This document shows positions 1-7,413 of a stretch of 17,919 bases of DNA, piece after piece. A model generated the notes under the pieces. That model was not told the DNA's origin. It ran no database searches and saw only the letters and a program-made list of their open reading frames with translations. The DNA lies in NCBI GenBank assembly GCA_903925515.1, contig CAIYFP010000075.1:1-17919 (forward strand). Reading direction: 5' to 3'. The position numbers and the translations under genes are program-made. The stretch is from an uncultured Verrucomicrobiota bacterium (GTDB lineage Bacteria > Verrucomicrobiota > Verrucomicrobiia > Limisphaerales > UBA9464). Within the stretch, counting starts at the first letter, position 1. Every line of letters starts with the position of its first letter.

Positions 1-1113
1 GAACGAGAACAGGGGATCACGATTGACGTGGCTTACCGCTACTTCGCGACGCCGCGCCGGAAGTTCATCGTGGCGGACACCCCCGGGCACGTGCAGTACA
101 CGCGCAACATGGTGACGGGCGCCTCGACGGCGAACCTGTCCGTGGTGCTGGTGGATGCGCGGCAAGGCGTGATCGAGCAGTCACGCCGCCACACCTGCAT
201 CGCCTCCCTCCTGCGCATCCCCCACCTCGTCATCGCAATCAACAAGATGGACCTCGTGGATTGGAGCCGGGAACGCTTCACGGCGATCCGCGACGAGTTC
301 GAGACGTTCCTGCCCCGGCTCGACATCCGCGACGTGAAGTTCATCCCCATGTCGGCCCTCAACGGCGACAACGTGGTCACGCCGTCGGCGCACACGCCAT
401 GGTACGAGGGCCCCACGTTGCTGGCGCACCTTGAAACCGTGCACATCGCCAGCGACCGGAACCTCCATGGCCTCCGCATGCCGGTGCAATGGGTCAACCG
501 GCCGAACAACCCGCGCGACGCGCGCCTGCACGACTTCCGGGGCCTGAGCGGGCAGATCGCCGGCGGCATCGTGCGCGCCGGCCAGCGCGTCATGGTCCTG
601 CCCTCGGGCCACAAGAGCACGGTGGAGGAGATCTGGACCTACGACGGCCCCCTGGCCGAGGCGTTCTGCCCCCAGTCGGTAACCCTGCGGCTGAAGGACG
701 ACCTCGACGTCTCGCGCGGCGACGTGGTCGTGGGCCTTGAGCACATGCCGGGCATGGGCAACGACCTGCATGCCCGCGCCTGCTGGATGCACGCCCGCCC
801 GCTTGTCGCCGGCCGCAAGTACCTCCTCAAGCACGGCGCCCAGACCGTCCAGGCCGTCGTGTCCGCCATCGAGGGCCGCATCGACATCCACACCTTCGAC
901 ACCGTCGAGGCCCCCGCCGAGCTCGCCATGAACGACATCGGCTCCCTCCGCATCCGCACCGCCAAGCCCGTCGTGTACGACGGCTACGACGCCAACCGCC
1001 AGACGGGCTCCTTCATCCTGATCGAGCCCGGCACGAACCTGACGGTCGCGGCCGGGATGCTCATGCCGCCGGCCGAGCCCGTCCGCCCCGAGTACAACGA
1101 CTTCGCGATCTGA
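1..1113 (+). CDS. cysN: Sulfate adenylyltransferase large subunit CysN, 5'-truncated
   Basis: GTPase subunit of ATP sulfurylase, which with CysD activates sulfate to adenosine 5'-phosphosulfate in the cytoplasm for sulfur assimilation. The frame is open from base 1, so the gene starts before the window; the first visible residues, EREQGITIDVAYRYF, are the conserved switch I region. Counting from base 1, the G3 motif DTPGH is at residues 26-30, G4 NKMD at 81-84 and a G5-like SAL near 114. The following beta-barrel domains carry typical CysN segments (VQWVNRPN, SRGDVVVG). The P-loop lies outside the window. The C-terminus stops where stand-alone CysN proteins stop, so there is no fused CysC kinase domain. 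About 100 residues are missing, judging from the usual length of about 475. cysD would be expected just upstream. The SDR gene converges on it with a 28-base gap. Confidence 0.95.
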   Translation, partial: EREQGITIDVAYRYFATPRRKFIVADTPGHVQYTRNMVTGASTANLSVVLVDARQGVIEQSRRHTCIASLLRIPHLVIAINKMDLVDWSRERFTAIRDEFETFLPRLDIRDVKFIPMSALNGDNVVTPSAHTPWYEGPTLLAHLETVHIASDRNLHGLRMPVQWVNRPNNPRDARLHDFRGLSGQIAGGIVRAGQRVMVLPSGHKSTVEEIWTYDGPLAEAFCPQSVTLRLKDDLDVSRGDVVVGLEHMPGMGNDLHARACWMHARPLVAGRKYLLKHGAQTVQAVVSAIEGRIDIHTFDTVEAPAELAMNDIGSLRIRTAKPVVYDGYDANRQTGSFILIEPGTNLTVAAGMLMPPAEPVRPEYNDFAI

Positions 1114-1141
1114 CCGGCCCCATCCCCTGCCGGGTGCCGCC

Positions 1142-1858
1142 TCAGGCCCATGGCAAGGGGCGCGAGTCCATCGCGAACACCTGGCCCGTCACGCAGTGCG
1201 TCGTCGCAAGGAACACGGCGAACCGCGCCACCTCCGCCGGGTCGTTCGCCCGCCCCAGCAACGCCCGAGAGAGACGCCGCGCCCGTTCCCCGGGCGACAA
1301 GCCGTCCAGCATGGGACCCGCCATCAGCCCGGGCAGCATGACGTTCACCCGGATGTTGTCCGGCGCGAGCTCGGACGCCAGCGACAGGCACGCGCCCACC
1401 ATGGCAGCCTTCGCCGACGCGTAGGCGGATTGCCCGGCCCCGCCCTGCCGCATCGCATGGCTGCCCACCGCCAGCACATGCCCGCCCCCGCCCTCCGTCA
1501 TCCAGCCGCGCAACGCCCTTGTCCCGGCCCACACCGGACGCGTCATCGTCCCGATGGCCTCCTCCCATGCCCCCGCGTCCGTCCGCGCCAAAAGGTCCGC
1601 CGACGCAATCCCCGCGTTGTGCACGACCATCCGCAACGGGATGCCCATGGCCCGCGCCGCCTCGCTGGCTGCCGCCCAGTCGTCGTCGCGGCGCACGTCC
1701 AGAGGAATGACCTTGAACGGGCCGGCCCGGGGACGGACCGGCGTCCGGTGCTGCCCCGCCAACACCGCCCAGCCATCCGCCATGAAGGCGTCCACCAACG
1801 CGGACCCAAGGACCCCCGCCGCCCCGCTCACCAGCACCGCTGCCCCCGGCACGCTCAT
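1142..1858 (-). CDS. SDR family NAD(P)-dependent oxidoreductase (FabG-like)
   Basis: Short-chain dehydrogenase/reductase of 238 residues, the classical length. It shows the Rossmann cofactor motif SGAAGVLG (11-18), an HNAG at 80-83 in place of the usual NNAG, catalytic Ser near 133 (VGSHA) and the YxxxK pair Tyr146/Lys150. The usual C-terminal TGQ...DGG reads TGQVFAMDSR. It probably reduces or oxidises a carbonyl/hydroxyl substrate with NAD(P)H; the substrate cannot be read from the sequence. I chose ATG 1858 because it overlaps the amidohydrolase stop as ATGA; an in-frame TTG at 1867 is possible but less likely. It is the last gene of the hpf-amidohydrolase-SDR operon and converges on cysN. 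Confidence 0.9.
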   Translation of the reverse strand: MSVPGAAVLVSGAAGVLGSALVDAFMADGWAVLAGQHRTPVRPRAGPFKVIPLDVRRDDDWAAASEAARAMGIPLRMVVHNAGIASADLLARTDAGAWEEAIGTMTRPVWAGTRALRGWMTEGGGGHVLAVGSHAMRQGGAGQSAYASAKAAMVGACLSLASELAPDNIRVNVMLPGLMAGPMLDGLSPGERARRLSRALLGRANDPAEVARFAVFLATTHCVTGQVFAMDSRPLPWA

Positions 1859-3198
1859 GCCCCGCAATTCCCGCCGGGTTCTCGCCCACCCGAGTCACCC
1901 GTCCCCATCCCATCCCACGCCCGCACCCCGTCGATCCACGTGCCCAGCACCTTGCCACGGTGCCCGACGATCCCCTCGTGCACGTCCATGGACGGCGTCG
2001 TGTCCGGGATCGCGCACAAGTCCGCCGGAGCCCCCTCGGACAGCGTCCCCGCGCCTGGAGCCAACCCGATGGCACGCGCGCCGTGGACCGTCGCCATGGC
2101 CAGCACCTCGGCGGGCGACACGGTGTTGTCGTGCGCAACGTAGGCCGCCATCTCGTCGAACATGGACAACTCCGGCGCCGCCCCGCACGGGTCGGGCAGC
2201 GTGCTCGCGAGCGAGTCCGTTCCAAGGCATAGGTTGACCCCCGCCGCCGCGAGCTCGGCGGCGGGAAAACGTTGGTGCCGGAAGTAGGCGTGCGATCGCG
2301 GGCAATGCACGACGTGCGTGCCCGCGTCGCCCAGGAGGCGCGCGTCGCCGTCCCACAGGTAATTGACATGGACCGCGACGAACCACGGCGCCAGCAGGCC
2401 GTGCCGCGCCAGCAAACGCACCGGCGAGCCGTGCCCGCAGTCGTCGTCCGGCCGTTGGCTCCGCAGCCACTCGTGCATCGCGCCGCGCCGGTACATGAAC
2501 ATCTCGAACTCCTCCCGCGACTCCGAGACATGCATGGTCACGCGGCAACCCCGGCCATGCGCCGCCGCCGGCACCCGCTCCAGCAGCCGGGGCAACGTCG
2601 AGTACAGCGCATGCGGCGACAGCCCCGCCCCGCCCCGCCCCGAGGCCGTGGTCCATGCATCGACGAACCCCATGGCCTCCCGCAGCACGTCACCGGGGTC
2701 GCGCCGGCTTCGCACGCCGGTCATCTCCACGAAGGAATGCACCCGCGCGGGCGTATTGGGGCGCAACGCGCCCGCCATGCCCGGCATGCTCTCGATGTTG
2801 GCGACCGACGTGGTTCCCGTGGACACCGCATGGTGGGCGCCCGCGAGCCATGAGGCCCGGAATTCGTCGTCGGACCATGCGGACTTGGCAGCGAGGATGG
2901 ACTTGATCCAATCGGGGAAGGAACGGGTGGGGGCGATCTGGCCGGCCATGCCGGTGTAGTCAAGGTGGGCATGTGCGTTGACAAGGCCCGGCAGGAGGAT
3001 GGCGTCCCCAAGGTCCTCCACGCAGCCCCGTCCGACCCCGCGCGAGACGTCCGCCCACCGCCCCACGCCCGTGATGCGCCCGCCCCGGACCTCGACGGCG
3101 CCGTCGTCGATGGGGGGGGATGAAACGGGAACGACCCGCCTCGCGCGCAGGATGCGCCGGGGCGGGTCGTCACGGGGCGATGGAACGGGGTGGGTCAC
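1855..3198 (-). CDS. Metal-dependent amidohydrolase (cytosine/nucleoside deaminase-like)
   Basis: Amidohydrolase-superfamily protein of 447 residues with the metal-site pattern of chlorohydrolase/deaminase enzymes: HAH (76-78) after the LPGLVNAHAHLDYT segment, His223 in HVSES, His277 in AVHVNY and Asp328 in LGTDSLAS. An N-terminal small beta domain (about 14-65) precedes the barrel. Related proteins deaminate S-adenosylhomocysteine, aminofutalosine or guanine; the HLDYT variant fits the aminofutalosine-type branch but I cannot fix the substrate. The start is GTG 3198, overlapping the hpf stop as GTGA. The same frame stays open further upstream across hpf, but that part translates to arginine-rich shadow sequence and family similarity begins at about residue 14 (RILRARRVVPV). 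No ATG gives a comparable start. The SDR gene follows with an ATGA overlap, so the three genes are probably translationally coupled. Confidence 0.9.
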   Translation of the reverse strand: MTHPVPSPRDDPPRRILRARRVVPVSSPPIDDGAVEVRGGRITGVGRWADVSRGVGRGCVEDLGDAILLPGLVNAHAHLDYTGMAGQIAPTRSFPDWIKSILAAKSAWSDDEFRASWLAGAHHAVSTGTTSVANIESMPGMAGALRPNTPARVHSFVEMTGVRSRRDPGDVLREAMGFVDAWTTASGRGGAGLSPHALYSTLPRLLERVPAAAHGRGCRVTMHVSESREEFEMFMYRRGAMHEWLRSQRPDDDCGHGSPVRLLARHGLLAPWFVAVHVNYLWDGDARLLGDAGTHVVHCPRSHAYFRHQRFPAAELAAAGVNLCLGTDSLASTLPDPCGAAPELSMFDEMAAYVAHDNTVSPAEVLAMATVHGARAIGLAPGAGTLSEGAPADLCAIPDTTPSMDVHEGIVGHRGKVLGTWIDGVRAWDGMGTGDSGGREPGGNCGA

Positions 3199-3545
3199 GC
3201 CTTGCGACGCGACTCCTTGATGCGTGCGGCGACCTTGTGGGTCCGTGCCTTGGTCATGGAATGCTTGCGTCGGATCTGGCCCTCGAGCTTCTTCACGGCG
3301 AGGTCGATCGCCGCGTACAGGTCGGCCTCGCGGTCCTCGGCGTAGAGGTCGTTGCCCCGGACGCCGACGCGGATGCCGCACTTGAACTGCGTGTCGGGGG
3401 CATGGGCCGTGTGGTCCTTCTCGAGGGTCACGCGCGCGTCCAGCAACCACCGGTCGATGTGCTCCAGCTTCTCGATCTTGCCCAGCACATGCTGCTCGAT
3501 GGCGTCCGTCAACGTGACGTTGTGTGTCGTTAGAATGAACTTCAT
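3195..3545 (-). CDS. hpf: Ribosome hibernation-promoting factor, short form (HPF/YfiA)
   Basis: A 116-residue protein of the ribosome-associated HPF/YfiA/RaiA family, which binds the 30S decoding region and inactivates ribosomes during slow growth. The N-terminus MKFILTTHNVTLTDAIEQ, the central KCGIRVGVRGNDLYAEDREADLYAAID and a basic C-terminal helix match the family. It is the short form: the C-terminal dimerisation domain of long HPF (about 180 residues) is missing. Start ATG 3545 has a good Shine-Dalgarno sequence, GGGGAG, ending about 4 bases upstream. The frame is open further upstream, but that sequence is antisense to other reading frames and lies beyond the ribosome site. First gene of a three-gene operon; its stop TGA overlaps the GTG start of the amidohydrolase. 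Confidence 0.93.
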   Translation of the reverse strand: MKFILTTHNVTLTDAIEQHVLGKIEKLEHIDRWLLDARVTLEKDHTAHAPDTQFKCGIRVGVRGNDLYAEDREADLYAAIDLAVKKLEGQIRRKHSMTKARTHKVAARIKESRRKA

Positions 3546-3912
3546 GACTCCCCAAGGCTGGCCGCGCCACGCCTTGTTTTCAACCTTGGGCCCGCACGCC
3601 TTGTTCACGAAGGGGGAAGGCCTTCGTCGGCCCGCGCCTGACTCACTGCTCGTCTGGCCAAGGCATCGGCGGCACCCATTCCCTCCGGCCCGGCGGCATC
3701 GTTCCCCTCGAAACACGCCATGCTGCATCGATTGCCCGAGGCGGTCGGCATGGCCTTTCACGTGGTTCGCCTGCCGGGTGGGGCGGCATGGGCCAATGGG
3801 CCTGTCGCGAAAGGGTGGGTCGGCGTGGACATGGGGCCAGCCATCGGGCATGTCGGCGAGCGAGGGCATGGTGGCGGCATGATGTTCAAGCCGGCATGAC
3901 CTCGCCCGGTCC
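3546..3912. other. Intergenic region upstream of hpf, no gene seen
   Basis: These 367 bases lie between the start of hpf and the stop of the 608-residue membrane protein, both on the minus strand. The hpf operon promoter should be here, but I see no convincing -10/-35 pair. Visible structure: an 11-base direct repeat CACGCCTTGTT at 3568-3578 and 3595-3605, and a 10-base palindrome GAAGGCCTTC at 3616-3625, part of a possible hairpin CGAAGG/CCTTCG at 3608-3626. Short open frames here lack a family resemblance. Confidence 0.6.
3568..3605. repeat. 11-base direct repeat upstream of hpf
   Basis: CACGCCTTGTT occurs at 3568-3578 and again at 3595-3605, 27 bases apart (start to start), 23 to 60 bases upstream of the hpf start on its coding strand. 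The spacing is not far from 2.5 helical turns. It could be a binding site for a regulator or a chance repeat; nothing else in the sequence decides this. Confidence 0.35.
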
Positions 3913-5739
3913 TCAGAACAATCGGCGCTCCTGGGTCGGGTGGTTGGGCGGCCAAGCCCAGTCGAGGTCCTGGCCTTGCCTTGACTCGAAGACGCCGGCG
4001 TCGTCGGCATGGTTGGGGCCGACGCTGTACAGCGTGAAGGAGCCGTCGGCGTCCAGGCGATAGCGCAACGGTTGGCCATCCATCGGGTCGAGCGGCACGG
4101 CCGGCAGGAATCTCGGTACGAGCTCGCCGAGGGCTTTGGGGTATCCACCCTTCGCGAGGCGATGTCGTTCGAGGGCGGCCACCGCCAGGGCCATGCGGGT
4201 GGCGGTGAGGCATCGGTCGGCCTTGGCGTGGACCTTGGCCAGCGCCGGCAGGAGCAACTGGGTGAAGACCCGGTAGGGATGGAGCCGATGGCTCGCCGTG
4301 TCGAAGACCATGTGATCGATCCGCTGGGTCTCCCAGACGGAGCCCATGGCGGCGATGCCGCGCTCCGGGTCGGAACGCTGGAGCGCGTCCACGATTTGGT
4401 CCATGACACGCGCGTGGTGGGCCTGGTTCTGGAGCATCCATGCCTTGGGGATGAGGGTGACCACGTCGGATCCGTCCACCATGGCTCCGAGGGATTCCGG
4501 ATCGAGCCGTCCCTGGCGCATGAGCTCGAAGGTGGTCTTGCCGAAGAGGCGCTCGCCGCGAAAGGCCATCACCAGGGCGTCGCGTTGTTTCAATTCTGCA
4601 AACCGCTGCTGGAACGTCATCAACTGGGGCTCCGACCACGCGTGCTGCGAGGTTCCGTCCCAGAAGGCGCTGAGGGCGATGGTCTGGATGGCCACCCGCA
4701 CGAGGTAGCCGATCAGGGTGGGGTCTTCGCCGGTAAGTTCCGCCAGCCGCAGCATCGTGTGGATGTCTTCGGCGGCCCCCGGGGTGTCGCCCGCAGCCAC
4801 GCGGGCCGCGGAACGGATGCGAAGCCGGGCTGCCATGGACTTGTGAAGCGCCAGATGGGGCAGGATGGCATTGGGGCCGTCCGCGTAGCGGAGGTCGTAG
4901 CGGGCGTGGGGTCGCCGCGCTGCCTCGGTGACCTGGTCGAGGATCCCGCGGCGTCCTTCGAGCGCGTACAGGACCGCCTGCGGGGCGGGCAGGTTCGCCG
5001 GGGGAATGGGGAGGTGAAACAGGTCGTTGGTCTCCCGAGGTTGCATGCGGCCGGCGTCATACACGGTTCGCGCCGCCCGGTTCGTTCCGGACCTCAGCAC
5101 CTTGGCCAGTGCCTCCAGGTTGGGGCCGGTGCGTCGCCATGGCTTGCTGGCATTCGGTTCCTCGGCCGGAGGCTCCGGGAACCGCAGCGCGTCCTGGATT
5201 TCGTGGAGCCTGCGTTGGCCGGTCCAGCGGTGGGTGGGCCGTCCCTTGGCGTCGGTGGTTGCTTCATGGTTCAAGAGACCCGCCATGAGCGGGTGTTGCG
5301 CGAAGTTCTGTTCGGCGGGGATCGCCGGCCCCAAGAGCTCATCATGGGTCAGCGGCTCACCGCGTTGCCTCAGCTTGGATTCGATCTCCTGCCACGCCCG
5401 GGCCGCGCGGAGGCCCTCGATGGCGCGTGCGAGGAACACCCCGGTGATGACCACGGCAATGGCCAACGCCCAGCGCCGCAGGCACCGACCCCAGACCATC
5501 CAGAAGCCCGGGGCTCCAAGGGCCACGGCCCGACGATTCCAGAAGAGCGGCGGCAACCCGCCCAGCAGGGACGATGCGAACACCATGCCGAGCCTGAGGA
5601 GCCATGAATCCTCCCGGGCGACCTGAATCACGAGGGCGCCCAACACCATGCCGATCACCAGGCCGACGAGAAGCGTTCGCCAGAATCCGAATCGTTGGTG
5701 CGGAGCCGGGAGGAGATGGAGTCGATGCAGGAATCTCAT
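3913..5739 (-). CDS. Hypothetical membrane protein with pseudopilin-like C-terminal segment
   Basis: A 608-residue protein I cannot assign to a named family. Three hydrophobic segments lie near the N-terminus (about 22-40, 48-67 and 90-107), followed by a mostly helical soluble region of about 400 residues. The C-terminal segment from about 510 (TATRMALAVAALERHR, GYPKALGELVPRFLPAVPLDPMDGQPLRY at 532-560, LYSVGPN at 570-576) has the look of the C-terminal part of type II secretion major pseudopilins (GspG-like), where a Pro-x-Asp-Pro-hydrophobic stretch precedes a Tyr-Ser-x-Gly strand. There is no pilin N-terminal methylation motif, so it is not a pilin itself. Start ATG 5739 lacks a clear ribosome site. 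It is the last gene of the sigma factor cluster, 67 bases after the small membrane protein, so it may be a regulated effector or sensor of that system. Confidence 0.8.
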   Translation of the reverse strand: MRFLHRLHLLPAPHQRFGFWRTLLVGLVIGMVLGALVIQVAREDSWLLRLGMVFASSLLGGLPPLFWNRRAVALGAPGFWMVWGRCLRRWALAIAVVITGVFLARAIEGLRAARAWQEIESKLRQRGEPLTHDELLGPAIPAEQNFAQHPLMAGLLNHEATTDAKGRPTHRWTGQRRLHEIQDALRFPEPPAEEPNASKPWRRTGPNLEALAKVLRSGTNRAARTVYDAGRMQPRETNDLFHLPIPPANLPAPQAVLYALEGRRGILDQVTEAARRPHARYDLRYADGPNAILPHLALHKSMAARLRIRSAARVAAGDTPGAAEDIHTMLRLAELTGEDPTLIGYLVRVAIQTIALSAFWDGTSQHAWSEPQLMTFQQRFAELKQRDALVMAFRGERLFGKTTFELMRQGRLDPESLGAMVDGSDVVTLIPKAWMLQNQAHHARVMDQIVDALQRSDPERGIAAMGSVWETQRIDHMVFDTASHRLHPYRVFTQLLLPALAKVHAKADRCLTATRMALAVAALERHRLAKGGYPKALGELVPRFLPAVPLDPMDGQPLRYRLDADGSFTLYSVGPNHADDAGVFESRQGQDLDWAWPPNHPTQERRLF

Positions 5740-5800
5740 GAGAGCCGGGGCGTAGGTTGAAGGAAATCGCGAATCATTCGAGGACCGTTGGAATCTCGCT

Positions 5801-5814
5801 CGGGCTTCAGCCCG
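5801..5814 (-). other. Small hairpin enclosing the stop codon of the small membrane protein gene
   Basis: On the minus strand the bases read CGGGCTGAAGCCCG: a 5-base-pair GC stem with the TGA stop (5809-5807) in the loop region. It sits at the junction between the putative anti-sigma gene and the 608-residue gene. No T-run follows, so it is not a classical terminator; it could influence transcript stability or read-through between the two genes. Short GC hairpins arise easily in this base composition. Confidence 0.3.
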
Positions 5815-6280
5815 TGCGATTGGTGGAGAGAGTGCCCCTTCGAGGATTGGAAGGGTCAGGCGAGGGAAGCCTCACGGGGGGACCGGGTACTTCGGCTCCA
5901 CGCAGGTCCGAGACATCGCCGTCCCGGATCGAAGCCATGAAGTCCTTCCGCTGTCGGGCCAGGAAACGAAGGGTCTCGTCGGTCATGACGGCTCTCGACG
6001 TGGCAACCGGGAGGGGGATTTCCGGGGTCGCCAGCTGGAGTCCCAGGATGAAGGCCCATGCGGCAGCCAAGCCTTGGAGGGTCCATCGATGCTCCTTCCA
6101 AAGGGTTTGCCAGAACGTTTTCCAGTGCGTTGCCCCGGCGAGGTGTGGCGGGTTCCAAGAGCCGGCCTTCAGGCAGATCGCGCGAAGCTCCGTCGGCGGC
6201 GACACGAGCGGCACATGGGCCAGCCGGGTCTCCCATGCGTCGTGGCACTCGGAATCCGAGGGGGAAGGCGTGGTTTCCAT
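5807..6280 (-). CDS. Small single-pass membrane protein, probable anti-sigma factor
   Basis: A 157-residue protein with one hydrophobic helix at about 69-86 (GLAAAWAFILGLQLA). The N-terminal part contains the pattern W-x-x-x-L-x-x-x-P...P-P-x-x-L-R (residues 16-33), which I associate with short anti-sigma-like proteins in planctomycetes and verrucomicrobia; there is no HxxxCxxC zinc motif. Position supports the role: it starts 15 bases after the ECF sigma gene, same strand. If correct, residues 1-65 are cytoplasmic and hold the sigma factor at the membrane, and the tail (MTDETLRFLARQRKDF onward, proline-rich at the end) lies outside. Start ATG 6280 has an AGGA about 9 bases upstream. The family assignment is inference from context and topology. 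Confidence 0.75.
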   Translation of the reverse strand: METTPSPSDSECHDAWETRLAHVPLVSPPTELRAICLKAGSWNPPHLAGATHWKTFWQTLWKEHRWTLQGLAAAWAFILGLQLATPEIPLPVATSRAVMTDETLRFLARQRKDFMASIRDGDVSDLRGAEVPGPPVRLPSPDPSNPRRGTLSTNRTG

Positions 6281-6295
6281 GGTCTTGAGTCCTGG

Positions 6296-6805
6296 TCAGC
6301 GGATCTCCTCGTAAAAGGGACGCAGTCGGGCCCGGAGTTTGTCTATCCCGTACCGGTAGCGGCTGGCGGCCGTGTTGGGCGGGATCCCGAGCAGTCGGGC
6401 GATCGCCTCGAAGGTTCGTCCCTCCCACAGTTTCAGGTGAACCACCGAGCGCTGGTCTTCGGGGAGGTCGCCCAAGGCCTGGGCGAGGTTCCGGCGGAAG
6501 GCGGCCTCGTCGGGATCGGCATGGGGCGCAAAGAGTTCCATGGATTCCTTGGACCAACGTTCGCTCGTCCGCTCGCGGGTGGCCCGGCGTCGGACGCGAT
6601 CGATCGCCAAGCGATGGATGGACTGGAGGAGCCAGCCGCGCGGGTCCCGGACTCCAGTTGGCATGGGCTGGCGGGCGAGGCGTTGGAATTGCTCCTGGAG
6701 CAGGTCCCGGGCGTCGGCGTCCGACCGTGTCAGGTTCAAGGCAAGGGCGAACAACGCTCCCGCATGGGCGTCGTACAATTCCTCCAGTGAATCAGTGCCG
6801 GCCAT
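6296..6805 (-). CDS. ECF-type RNA polymerase sigma factor
   Basis: A 169-residue sigma-70 family protein with only regions 2 and 4, the extracytoplasmic-function layout. Region 2 spans about 8-75 (LYDAHAGALFALALNLT, DARDLLQE, PRGWLLQSIHRLAIDRVRRR). Region 4 spans about 103-165 (LGDLPEDQRSVVHLKLWEG then the helix-turn-helix TFEAIARLLGIPPNTAASRY). It would direct RNA polymerase to a small set of promoters when released from its partner. I chose ATG 6805 because region 2 begins a few residues later and GAGGA lies 11 bases upstream; the upstream in-frame extension to 7033 has no sigma similarity. First gene of the sigma / small membrane protein / 608-residue protein cluster; ECF sigma factors often activate their own operon, but I could not identify a promoter motif with confidence. 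Confidence 0.93.
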   Translation of the reverse strand: MAGTDSLEELYDAHAGALFALALNLTRSDADARDLLQEQFQRLARQPMPTGVRDPRGWLLQSIHRLAIDRVRRRATRERTSERWSKESMELFAPHADPDEAAFRRNLAQALGDLPEDQRSVVHLKLWEGRTFEAIARLLGIPPNTAASRYRYGIDKLRARLRPFYEEIR

Positions 6806-7036
6806 CGACAGCGGTGTCCTCGGGGAGGACGCAGGACCTGGCCTGATTTGTCTGTTGAAAACCGCCACGCCCGGTCCTTGGCCCCTGGCTAGTTGCCCCG
6901 AAGCCGAGGCCCCGCCTGCAACGACGCATGAGTGCGGCGAGGACGAGCCCATGGCCGCGGGTAGCCCGTGTCCATGCGATGTCGTCAAGCCCGACGCGGC
7001 GTCGCATTCGTTGTTCCCCTGATTCCAGCGCAAGCA

Positions 7037-7402
7037 GTTCCTGAGTGCCCGGTTCTCGGCTCACGCTGTGCCGACGGAGTGTTGAAAAGACGGCCCCTCA
7101 CGGCGTCTTCCCATGAAACCGCCGGTTGGCCTCCGGGACAGGTTTCACTGGCCCCATCCACCAAGGCCTGCCTTGGCCCTGATCTTGGCGTGAAAAATCC
7201 AAGCCGCCTCATGCACGGATTCCGCGATGCATGCAGCGGTGAGTTCCTCACTCCATGCCGCCATGACGCGAAGAATGCAGTCTCATGGATACCCAAGCTT
7301 GGGTTCATGCCCATCCGCTGCAATGGCACGTTGGCCCGCAGCCTGCCGCAACCCATCCACTTGTAGTCGAGAGATTCCCGCCTGCTTACGCGGGGATTTG
7401 GG
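7037..7402 (+). repeat. Interspersed repeat copy A, with an 87-base extra segment
   Basis: 7037-7064 matches 16144-16171, and 7152-7358 matches 16171-16377 without gaps: I count 31 mismatches in 207 positions, about 85 percent identity. Bases 7065-7151 (87) are absent from copy B. The 3' part (about 7266-7402) also matches copy C at 8903-9036, with one single-base gap. Recognisable blocks are CCTGCCTTGGCCCTGATC, GACGCGAAGAATGCAG, CATGCCCATCCG and CGCAGCCTGC. Intergenic and probably non-coding. Confidence 0.85.
7065..7151. repeat. 87-base segment inside repeat copy A with two inverted repeats
   Basis: This segment interrupts the match between copies A and B. It contains two short inverted repeats: AAGACG at 7087-7092 with CGTCTT at 7104-7109, and GAAACC at 7115-7120 with GGTTTC at 7141-7146. 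It could be a small insertion in copy A, or an ancestral part lost from copy B; two copies alone cannot decide. I see no clear target duplication. Confidence 0.5.
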
Positions 7403-7413
7403 TGTTCCTGGGA

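Noticed and set aside
1114..1141. CCGGC/GCCGG pairing between convergent cysN and SDR genes as a bidirectional terminator
   Set aside because: Five pairs, loop of 10, no T-run on either strand.
3199..3570. Upstream extension of the amidohydrolase frame through hpf
   Set aside because: It overlaps hpf completely and translates to Arg/Gly-rich sequence; family similarity begins only after GTG 3198.
6806..7033. Upstream extension of the sigma factor frame
   Set aside because: 76 extra residues with no sigma similarity; ATG 6805 is followed at once by region 2.
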